Positions 6,555 through 11,954 of a stretch of 11,954 bases of DNA are shown here, piece after piece. Every line of letters begins with the position of its first letter. Position 1 is the first letter of the stretch. The DNA lies in NCBI GenBank assembly GCA_964598025.1, contig CAZRAU010000101.1, positions 1 to 11,954 on the forward strand, given 5' to 3'. Source of the DNA: JALGWN01 sp964598025. GTDB lineage: Bacteria; Arandabacterota; Arandabacteria; Arandabacterales; Arandabacteraceae. The position numbers and the translations under genes were made by a program. Under the pieces are notes generated by a model. It did not search any database, was not told where the DNA came from, and saw nothing but the letters and a program-made list of their open reading frames with translations.

Positions 6555-7427
6555 CTATCCCCTCCCCTTCTTCTTCGATGCGAAGAACATGACGTTCCCG
6601 AAAATGATGAAGGCGATAATGATCACATGGATGATGGATTGCACGTCCATCCCTGTGGTCGCGGATATCACCTTCTCCTCTGGCCTTTCGTAAATGGCTG
6701 CGATCTCCGGGTACTTGCGTTTGACGAGCTCCTCATACTCGGCTGCGCCCCTCAAGCCCCCCAACACCGCAAGCATCTGCCGTGCGCGGAAGAAAGCATA
6801 GTACTTGGGTGCCGAGACCGCGGTGCATCCGACTGCCACCGGAACGTCGAACTGGGCGTTCACAAGGTCCGCCCACCACTCACCTATGATTCCGGTCGCC
6901 AGACTTATCACCAATTTGACATCATTGTAGTTCCTCACATTCTCCACAATCGGCATGGCGTCGGTCGGGGTCCCATCTACGTCCGTAGGAAACACCTCTT
7001 CAATGCTCACCGCCATCGCCTTCATGGCGGCCTGTCCCCCATCCTTGTAGCCAAGGTTGACATAGTCGTTGCCATACTCGAGCCCGGGGTATTCAGCGGC
7101 GATCTTCTCGACCTCTCGAATGGCCATGTTCACCCCTCCCAGAGGGAAGATGGCCATGATCATGACCCTCAGTTCCTTGGTGAAGCAGTGGCGCATGATA
7201 GCCTCAGCCATGGGATTGAGCTCGGGCTCCGAAGATGGCCCGTAATCATAAGAGATCATTACGGCGTCGCCCGCATCCAGGCTCTCAATCTTGTCGAAAA
7301 GGCTCTGCACAGGATCCGTAGTAACAACCGGAAGGCCGATGGGCCTGATGATGGGAATCAGAGCCCCTATGGCGACGAGGAGGTATATGATCCTTCGATC
7401 GATATAGAGCAGTTTCTGTACGTTCAT
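6555..7427 (-). CDS. Membrane protein anchored at both ends, with extracytoplasmic alpha/beta domain
   Basis: Protein of 290 residues, not recognised. A hydrophobic helix at about 13-31 follows the basic start MNVQKLLYIDRR, and a second at about 262-282 is followed by the basic end FASKKKGRG. By the positive-inside rule both ends face the cytosol and residues about 35-260 lie outside the membrane. That part shows alternating strands and helices (AVMISYDYG, LRVMIMAIFP, VKLVISLATG, VPVAVGCTAV), suggesting an alpha/beta layered fold such as a ligand-binding or hydrolase-like domain; this is inference from the pattern. PYYAFF-like aromatic and GGLRGAAEYEEL motifs close to the second helix look conserved-type. 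AGGAGG five bases before the ATG overlaps the stop of the upstream gene. Together with its neighbours it probably forms one envelope complex. Confidence 0.82.
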   Translation of the reverse strand: MNVQKLLYIDRRIIYLLVAIGALIPIIRPIGLPVVTTDPVQSLFDKIESLDAGDAVMISYDYGPSSEPELNPMAEAIMRHCFTKELRVMIMAIFPLGGVNMAIREVEKIAAEYPGLEYGNDYVNLGYKDGGQAAMKAMAVSIEEVFPTDVDGTPTDAMPIVENVRNYNDVKLVISLATGIIGEWWADLVNAQFDVPVAVGCTAVSAPKYYAFFRARQMLAVLGGLRGAAEYEELVKRKYPEIAAIYERPEEKVISATTGMDVQSIIHVIIIAFIIFGNVMFFASKKKGRG

Positions 7428-7436
7428 GATAGCCTC

Positions 7437-8078
7437 CTAATCGCCTTTCCCGAGATACGTCGTCTCGATGCCCAGAATCACCCGGATCGACATCGACGCC
7501 GCCCCCAGGGCCGCCCCGATCATGATGCCCCGCTGGGCGGCTGCATTGGGCTTGTCCATCAGCCATTCACTCAAGGGCGTCATCCTGCCGCCCGTGAGCA
7601 TATCCCCGAAGGGGATTCTCCCCATCATCACAACAATAGCGGCAATGAGGAGAATGGTCGCTTCGAGGTTCCTGGCCCGGAACGCCCGGTAAGCCGCGGA
7701 GGCTACATAAAAGGCCAGCAAAGAGAACATGGTCGCCTGAAGCGGGGAGACCATGTGCTCGAACAGGAGTTCGAAGGTGGGATGAAACCCCGTGTGCTGC
7801 CCTGTTATGACCCCGATCACCCCAAAGTAGGCCATCACTGTGAGGCCGGCCAGGAGCACAATGGCATAAGGCCAGCCGGGTTTCTTCTGCTTGATCTTGC
7901 TGAGATTCATGCCCACCAGGTTGACCACGCCGAGCGGCAAGGCAAAGGCCGCAACAATCACCAGAGCCGTGTCGAGCCATTGATTGACGTTGGAAACGGC
8001 GTTGTGGGGGACGAAGAATGCGAAAATCGGGTACATGCCCACCAGGAAGGTAAGCACAAGCGGAAGCGTTCTTCTCAT
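7437..8078 (-). CDS. Six-helix integral membrane protein of unknown function
   Basis: Protein of 213 residues, not recognised. Hydrophobic segments at about 5-22, 35-57, 70-91, 107-130, 138-152 and 183-204 predict six membrane helices. A basic loop KIKQKKPGW (61-69) follows helix 2 and RAFRARN (131-137) follows helix 4, which would place these loops in the cytosol. The segment GRIPFGDMLTGGRMTPLSEWL between helices 5 and 6 is polar and could be a functional loop. No enzyme motif is seen. AGGAGG lies five bases ahead of the ATG, and the gap to the DUF6754-like gene upstream is 12 bp and to the downstream gene 9 bp. Similar size and helix count to the other six-helix protein of the operon suggest two related roles in one complex. 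Confidence 0.82.
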   Translation of the reverse strand: MRRTLPLVLTFLVGMYPIFAFFVPHNAVSNVNQWLDTALVIVAAFALPLGVVNLVGMNLSKIKQKKPGWPYAIVLLAGLTVMAYFGVIGVITGQHTGFHPTFELLFEHMVSPLQATMFSLLAFYVASAAYRAFRARNLEATILLIAAIVVMMGRIPFGDMLTGGRMTPLSEWLMDKPNAAAQRGIMIGAALGAASMSIRVILGIETTYLGKGD

Positions 8079-8090
8079 CGTCTCCTCCTT

Positions 8091-9221
8091 CTACCGTGTT
8101 ACCAGTGCTGTCCTAATGTGTTCAGATCCGAAAGCCAGAAGCACTATGCCGGCAGCCATTATACTCATCAGTATTACCTTGGCTATGTCCTGCGCTTTTA
8201 TGCTTCCCAGGAGGACAGGTTCACGCGACAGGTAAGCACTGGCGGCGTAGAGCTCTTCTCCCAGCAGCGTATAGTCGCATGTGGTAACGAAGAAGGGAAG
8301 CTGCGGTATATCCGCGGTCCCCGCTACCTGAATGGCCCCTACCGCCTGACCGGTTTCGGCAAGAATCAGTGACTCTGCAAAAAAGGAACCGATAAGGAAG
8401 TTGGTCGCGGGCCTTTCCCTCACCATCTTGGCCGTTACCGACGCAGCATAGGCGAACTGGTCATAGGTGATGTAGGTTACCATCTCCTCCTTGAACTGGT
8501 CGGGTTTCCCGGCTTCCAGATAGGCCTGCTTGACCGTCTCCCTTGCAGCGGAGAAAACAAGTGGGTCCTTATTGGGGACCTCTATGTTCGTGCCATAGAC
8601 AGCCGTCAGCTTCGCTATGTGCTCGAGGATACTGAGACTCGCAATCGTCTGGATCTCGCTCAGGCTCAAGATCCCGGGAATGTACATGATCTTCTTGCCC
8701 ATCTCGGTTGCGCGTCCCACGGCTTCGTTGATGGCATTGAGCCCGGATATCTTCCTGATATAGAGATCTCTTCCCTGCCTGGCCACACTCACAAAACCAA
8801 TCACCAGGCCGAACATGACCATGGTAGCTATCAACGTGTTCATTCGTGCGCCGCGGAACCAGTTGCCCCTGGCCACCACCGGCCCCACCGTCTCGCTCAC
8901 AAGCGTGTCGGGTCCTACTGCGTAGGCCAACTTGTAGTAGTACTCCGACCCTCTGGTCACCGCTCTATCCCCGTAACTCCCGTCGGATGCCAGCGCCTCG
9001 CCTACCTTCTCGAAATCACCCAGCCTGGCGGTGGACCTCAGCACGCTGAGCATGACGTCACCGCCACCGGTCCATTCCACCATTACCTCCGTCCCATCAT
9101 CGCCCGGGGCGTCGAAGGCTTTGAGGTCTCCGGCAGGCGCACCGGAGGTGATCTGAGCGTGGGCACACCACGGCGCGGTCACCAATAGAGTCAAGGTCAG
9201 AAAGATGCACAACCTACTCAT
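8091..9221 (-). CDS. DUF6754-like membrane protein with signal peptide and FN3-like domain
   Basis: Protein of 376 residues, first gene of the membrane operon. Residues 1-22 form a signal peptide (MSRLCIFLTLTLLV...AHA, cut before Gln23). Residues about 33-115 read as a fibronectin type III-like beta domain outside the membrane (EVMVEWTG, LRSTARLGDFEKV, GSEYYYKLAYAV). A helix at about 129-147 is followed by basic residues, then a cytosolic domain at about 155-340 that I recognise from memory as DUF6754: GRATEMGKKIMYIPG, IASLSILEHIAKL, DQFAYAASV, FAESLILAETGQAVGAIQVAGTA, QLPFFVTTCDYTLLGEELYAASAYLSREP. A last helix spans about 346-364. Function is unknown. The start at 9221 is preferred over GTG 9248 and ATG 9242: the signal peptide begins there, AGGGGG precedes it, and the predicted transcript begins at about 9248. 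Confidence 0.83.
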   Translation of the reverse strand: MSRLCIFLTLTLLVTAPWCAHAQITSGAPAGDLKAFDAPGDDGTEVMVEWTGGGDVMLSVLRSTARLGDFEKVGEALASDGSYGDRAVTRGSEYYYKLAYAVGPDTLVSETVGPVVARGNWFRGARMNTLIATMVMFGLVIGFVSVARQGRDLYIRKISGLNAINEAVGRATEMGKKIMYIPGILSLSEIQTIASLSILEHIAKLTAVYGTNIEVPNKDPLVFSAARETVKQAYLEAGKPDQFKEEMVTYITYDQFAYAASVTAKMVRERPATNFLIGSFFAESLILAETGQAVGAIQVAGTADIPQLPFFVTTCDYTLLGEELYAASAYLSREPVLLGSIKAQDIAKVILMSIMAAGIVLLAFGSEHIRTALVTR

Positions 9222-9226
9222 CCTTG

Positions 9227-9232
9227 CCCCCT
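9227..9232 (-). promoter_or_regulatory. Ribosome binding site deciding the DUF6754-like start
   Basis: AGGGGG on the minus strand, five bases before the ATG at 9221. It supports this start over the in-frame GTG (9248) and ATG (9242), which would put a charged stretch in front of the signal peptide. Confidence 0.5.
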
Positions 9233-9254
9233 TTTCCAGCATGGACACCCTGTG

Positions 9255-9283
9255 ACTTTAGCAGTACCTTAAACCTATGTCAA
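9255..9283 (-). promoter_or_regulatory. Strong sigma70-like promoter for the membrane operon
   Basis: A perfect TTGACA (9278-9283) and TAAAGT (9255-9260; four of six) are exactly 17 bases apart on the minus strand. Transcription would start near 9248, giving a leader of about 27 bases to the ATG at 9221. Genes downstream are spaced 3-18 bp apart as far as 5097, so one transcript of about 4.1 kb is likely. Confidence 0.65.
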
Positions 9284-9309
9284 CCTCTGGTAGCAGGTAC
9301 CCGGCGCTC

Positions 9310-9339
9310 TTGACTTCGTGCCCACCCTGCTGCTATCCT
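9310..9339 (+). promoter_or_regulatory. Candidate sigma70-like promoter for the dehydratase gene
   Basis: TTGACT (9310-9315; five of six) and TATCCT (9334-9339; four of six) are 18 bases apart. Transcription would start near 9346, about 39 bases ahead of the ATG. The -35 boxes of this and the opposite promoter are only 26 bp apart, so a factor bound between them could act on both. A 6-bp inverted repeat TAGCAG/CTGCTA (9291-9296, 9330-9335) lies here but is too short to be convincing. Confidence 0.5.
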
Positions 9340-9384
9340 ACTCCGTGATTTTGCCGTGGAAGCGAATAGGAAAGGAGAAAGAAT

Positions 9385-10911
9385 ATGCCGCTGAAGACTC
9401 CCGACGAGTATATCGCAACCATCAAGGCAAGAAAGCCGATGGACATCTGGTTCAGAGGCGAGAAGATGAACGACCCGCTGGAGTACCCGGCACTCAGATC
9501 ATCCGTGGAGACAATCAAGCGCATCTATGAGCTGGCTCACCATCCCAAGTTCAAGGAGCTCCTCACCACCAAGTCCCATCTCACAGGTGAGATTTGCAAC
9601 CTGTATACGGCCCCCCTGATGAGCAGGGAAGACGCCATGCAGAAGAGCCGTTTGGCCCGGTCGCTGGCCGAGATCCTGGGCTGCTGCACCTTCAGATGTA
9701 CCGGTTCCGAAGCGATATCGGGCTTGTATCCGACCACCTACGAGATGGATAAGGCCTTGGGAACCGATTATCACGAGCGGCTTAAAACCTGGCTCAAATG
9801 GGTACAGACAGAGGACCTCACCGTTACAGCCGCCCTCACAGATCCAAAGGGCGACCGCAGGCGCAAGGCCCATGAGCAGAAGGACCCGGACGCATACTTG
9901 AGGGTGGTCGAGACCCGCGATGACGGGATCGTCATAAGGGGTGCCAAGGTCAACCAGACCGGCATCATCCTCGCAAACGAGGTGATGATAATCCCCACAA
10001 CGACGGTCCGCGAAAACGGCAAGCAGTATGCGATCGCTTGCGCGATCCCTGCCGATGCTCCCGGTATGAAATATGTCCTGGGACGTTGGCCGGTTGACCT
10101 CAGGGTGGGTATGGACGAGATCGAGATGATCGACGTGGGCAAGAAGTACGGTGACCACCAGGCCATACTCATAGTCGATGATGTTTTCGTGCCTAATGAG
10201 AGGGTATTCATGTGCCAGGAGTGGCAGTTCACGCCCGTGCTCATGGAGTTCTTCACCGCCGTGCACAGGCTCACGGCCGGGTCATGCAAGTCAGGAGGCG
10301 TGAGCCTCCTCCTCGGCGCAGCCAAATTGGCGGCTGATTCCACCAATGTGTCCGGCGTGAGCCACATCCAGCATAAGTTGGGCGAGATGGGAATCACAGC
10401 CGAGACCCTCTACGCGCTCTCGCTGTCGGCAGGCGTGGAAGGCTTCCAGCACGAGTCGGGTGCGTGGATACCGAATTCGCTGCTGGCGCACAGCGCCAAG
10501 TTCCAGGCCACCAGGCTCCCCTTCGACGCAGTGAGATATGCCAGGGAAATCATGTCGGGAATCGGGGAAACCGCTCCCTCCGCCAAGGACTTGCTGGAAA
10601 GTGAGATTGGACCAATGCTCGACAAGTACCTGGCACCCGCCAAAGAGGGCATGACTACCGAAGACAGGCTTCGCATAGTGAGGCTCATCGAGAACTTGGG
10701 CCGGGGTACCAATTGGACGGCGATGGCCCTGCATGGCGGCGGCAACACCGAGGCCTCCCGTCTAATGGCTCTCAGGCACATCGACTTCGAGAAATTGAGC
10801 AAGATCGCAGAGGTTGCCTGCGGGATAGAGAAAGACGAGAGCAAAGCTGCGGACCTGATATCGGAAAGGCTGGGTAAGATCGACCGGGGCCCCGAGATGT
10901 TTGAAAAGTGA
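9385..10911 (+). CDS. 4-hydroxybutyryl-CoA dehydratase-type [4Fe-4S] flavoprotein (HpaB superfamily)
   Basis: Protein of 508 residues in the 4-hydroxyphenylacetate 3-hydroxylase (HpaB) superfamily, of the kind that carries a [4Fe-4S] cluster and FAD and dehydrates 4-hydroxybutyryl-CoA to crotonyl-CoA, often with vinylacetyl-CoA isomerase activity. All four cluster ligands are present: Cys101 and Cys105 (CTFRC), and His294 and Cys301 (HRLTAGSC). They match Cys99, Cys103, His292 and Cys299 of the Clostridium aminobutyricum enzyme with a constant shift of two. Thr192 and Lys302 also match. The plain HpaB monooxygenases lack the cluster ligands, so an anaerobic dehydratase/isomerase is favoured. 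Ala298 stands where I recall the active-site Tyr296, so the true substrate may differ. AAAGGAG seven bases ahead fixes the start. No 4-hydroxybutyrate dehydrogenase or CoA-transferase is nearby; asnA follows after 125 bp. Confidence 0.88.
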   Translation: MPLKTPDEYIATIKARKPMDIWFRGEKMNDPLEYPALRSSVETIKRIYELAHHPKFKELLTTKSHLTGEICNLYTAPLMSREDAMQKSRLARSLAEILGCCTFRCTGSEAISGLYPTTYEMDKALGTDYHERLKTWLKWVQTEDLTVTAALTDPKGDRRRKAHEQKDPDAYLRVVETRDDGIVIRGAKVNQTGIILANEVMIIPTTTVRENGKQYAIACAIPADAPGMKYVLGRWPVDLRVGMDEIEMIDVGKKYGDHQAILIVDDVFVPNERVFMCQEWQFTPVLMEFFTAVHRLTAGSCKSGGVSLLLGAAKLAADSTNVSGVSHIQHKLGEMGITAETLYALSLSAGVEGFQHESGAWIPNSLLAHSAKFQATRLPFDAVRYAREIMSGIGETAPSAKDLLESEIGPMLDKYLAPAKEGMTTEDRLRIVRLIENLGRGTNWTAMALHGGGNTEASRLMALRHIDFEKLSKIAEVACGIEKDESKAADLISERLGKIDRGPEMFEK

Positions 10912-10945
10912 GACTTCACGGAACCGTTGTGGCACTCAAGAATTC

Positions 10946-10957
10946 GGTTGCGCAACC
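10946..10957. repeat. Perfect 12-bp palindrome ahead of asnA
   Basis: GGTTGCGCAACC is fully self-complementary and lies 79 bp before the asnA start, in the 125-bp gap after the dehydratase. It is no terminator: there is no loop and no T-run directly after it. It could be an operator for a dimeric regulator. Its half-site GGTTGC is the same as in the inverted repeat at 3665-3707. Nothing else was recognised in this gap. Confidence 0.4.
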
Positions 10958-11036
10958 AGAATCGGAGTGATAGTTTTCCGCTCAGTGCGAAATCATTCTC
11001 ACAAGACGGCATGACTCCGAAACGGGAGGTGAAACA

Positions 11037-11954
11037 ATGGCAGATAAGGCTGCCGACAAGAGAGCGGATCTCGCCGGTCCCGGTATAGGGAGCTACGAAG
11101 ATCTCAAGCGCATTCTTCCCGGCGATTACGAGCCTATTCTCGACAGGCGTGAGACCATGCGCGCCCTGTTCGCGGCGAAGAACTACATTGAGGAGAACCT
11201 GTGTAAGGAACTCAACCTGATGATGGTTCAGGTCCCTCTCATAGTCGACGTCAAGAGCGGTGTCAACGATATGCTCGACCGTGACGGTTCGCGTACTCCA
11301 GTCGGATTCCATATCTCGAACGATCACGGGAAGAACCCCATCGATGCGCAGGTAGTGCAGGCGGCGACCAAGTGGAAGCGCGTTGCTCTCGCGCAGTATG
11401 ACATGAAGCCGGGCGAAGGTCTCTGCACCGACATGAAGGCAGTACGAAAGGACTACTTTCTCGATCACGACCATAGTGCCTATGTGGATCAGTGGGACTG
11501 GGAGCAGACCATTACGGCGAGAGAGCGCAATCTTGACTATCTGAAGGGTGTGGTCCGCAAGATCTGGAAGGTCCTTAAGGGCGCTGAAGACCTGGTCCTG
11601 GGGATGTATCCCAAGCTCGACACCGACAGGTATCCCAACCTGCCGGATGAGCTCACCTTCCTCCATGCGGAAGACATTCTGGACATGTTCCCCGATCTCC
11701 CGCGCAAACAGCGCGAGACCGAGGTGCTTCAGAAGTATCCTGCCGTCTTCATCCTGGGTGTGGGATGGACGCTCAAAGACGGTTACCCGCATGAGATGCG
11801 GGCTGCCGACTATGATGATTGGGTAACCGAGACCAAGAGCGAGGACGGCAGACCCATGCATGGCCTAAACGGCGATATACTGGTATGGAACCCCGTCACG
11901 AAGCGCCGGCATGAATTGACGTCTATGGGGATCAGGGTCAATGCCGAAACCCTT
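11037..11954 (+). CDS. asnA: Aspartate--ammonia ligase (asparagine synthetase A), C-terminal end outside window
   Basis: The 306 visible residues match AsnA, the cytosolic enzyme that makes asparagine from aspartate, ammonia and ATP through an aspartyl-AMP intermediate, using a class II aminoacyl-tRNA synthetase fold. Recognisable blocks are SGVNDMLD (74-81, with Asp78 in place of E. coli Asp46), TKWKR (111-115), GEGLCTDMKAVR (126-137), AYVDQWDWE (148-156), ADYDDW (257-262), GLNGDILVWNP (276-286) and ELTSMGIRVNAETL at the edge. E. coli AsnA ends a few residues after this last block, so only a short tail should be missing. The N-terminus is about 32 residues longer than in E. coli, a Lys/Ala/Asp-rich addition plus the RRET block seen in Clostridia-type AsnA. 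GGGAGGT lies six bases ahead of the ATG. It may be co-transcribed with the dehydratase, though the 125-bp gap also allows its own control. Confidence 0.96.
   Translation, partial: MADKAADKRADLAGPGIGSYEDLKRILPGDYEPILDRRETMRALFAAKNYIEENLCKELNLMMVQVPLIVDVKSGVNDMLDRDGSRTPVGFHISNDHGKNPIDAQVVQAATKWKRVALAQYDMKPGEGLCTDMKAVRKDYFLDHDHSAYVDQWDWEQTITARERNLDYLKGVVRKIWKVLKGAEDLVLGMYPKLDTDRYPNLPDELTFLHAEDILDMFPDLPRKQRETEVLQKYPAVFILGVGWTLKDGYPHEMRAADYDDWVTETKSEDGRPMHGLNGDILVWNPVTKRRHELTSMGIRVNAETL

Noticed and set aside
6066..8372. Very long open frame on the plus strand (768 codons) across the membrane operon
   Set aside because: It is His-, Asp- and Gly-rich with no recognisable domain, lies opposite four well-supported genes with good ribosome sites, and is explained by codon use in those genes (few codons whose complement is a stop).
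9222..9248. Longer start (GTG 9248 or ATG 9242) for the DUF6754-like protein
   Set aside because: It would put charged residues before a clean signal peptide, and the predicted transcript begins at about 9248, leaving no room for a ribosome site.
10912..11036. Terminator between the dehydratase and asnA
   Set aside because: The 12-bp palindrome has no loop and no T-run next to it; the short GTGA/TCAC stem at the stop codon is too weak.
10410..11861. Long open frame on the minus strand (483 codons) opposite the dehydratase and asnA
   Set aside because: It runs across two genes that are recognised with certainty on the plus strand and across the gap between them; the translation resembles no protein family.
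1..11954. CRISPR arrays, tRNA or rRNA genes, insertion sequences, phage genes
   Set aside because: Looked for and not seen: no regularly spaced repeats, no tRNA-like cloverleaf or T-loop sequence noticed, no transposase or integrase motifs.

Overview
The window (moderately GC-rich by eye) reads as a stretch of chromosome from a strictly anaerobic bacterium, probably from a poorly cultured lineage. Bacterial rather than archaeal origin is suggested by strong Shine-Dalgarno sites (AGGAGG or GGGAGG) before most genes and by several sigma70-like promoters. Anaerobic life is suggested by an activator of 2-hydroxyacyl-CoA dehydratases, a 4-hydroxybutyryl-CoA-dehydratase-type iron-sulfur flavoprotein and a radical SAM protein. 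The phylum cannot be fixed from the sequence. No tRNA, rRNA, CRISPR, insertion sequence or prophage gene was seen, and genes fill nearly all of the window.

Layout. (1) 1-3611, minus strand: a three-gene run. A DUF4912 protein with a Rho-N-like domain is followed by a family 57 glycoside hydrolase of the glucan-branching type, then the N-terminal part of a large dehydratase activator that runs off the left edge. (2) 3612-3775: a divergent control region with two face-away promoters whose -10 boxes overlap, framed by a 7-bp inverted repeat. (3) 3776-4198, plus strand: a small nucleoside 2-deoxyribosyltransferase-like protein, overlapping convergently by 7 bp with a radical SAM gene (4192-4962, minus). 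(4) 5097-9221, minus strand: a tight five-gene operon. It encodes a DUF6754-like membrane protein with signal peptide and FN3-like domain, a six-helix membrane protein, a protein anchored at both ends with an extracytoplasmic alpha/beta domain, a second six-helix membrane protein, and a SAM hydroxide adenosyltransferase (DUF62). (5) 9222-9384: a second divergent promoter region. (6) 9385-11954, plus strand: the iron-sulfur flavoprotein dehydratase, then asnA (ammonia-dependent asparagine synthetase), cut by the right edge.

How the genes may work together. GH57 and DUF4912 look like a glycogen/alpha-glucan module. The four membrane genes, with 3-12 bp gaps, look like subunits of one envelope complex of unknown function. 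This is the best candidate for an undescribed system here. It shares a compact divergent promoter region with the dehydratase gene, so the two units may be co-regulated. Everything about the function of the membrane complex is inference.
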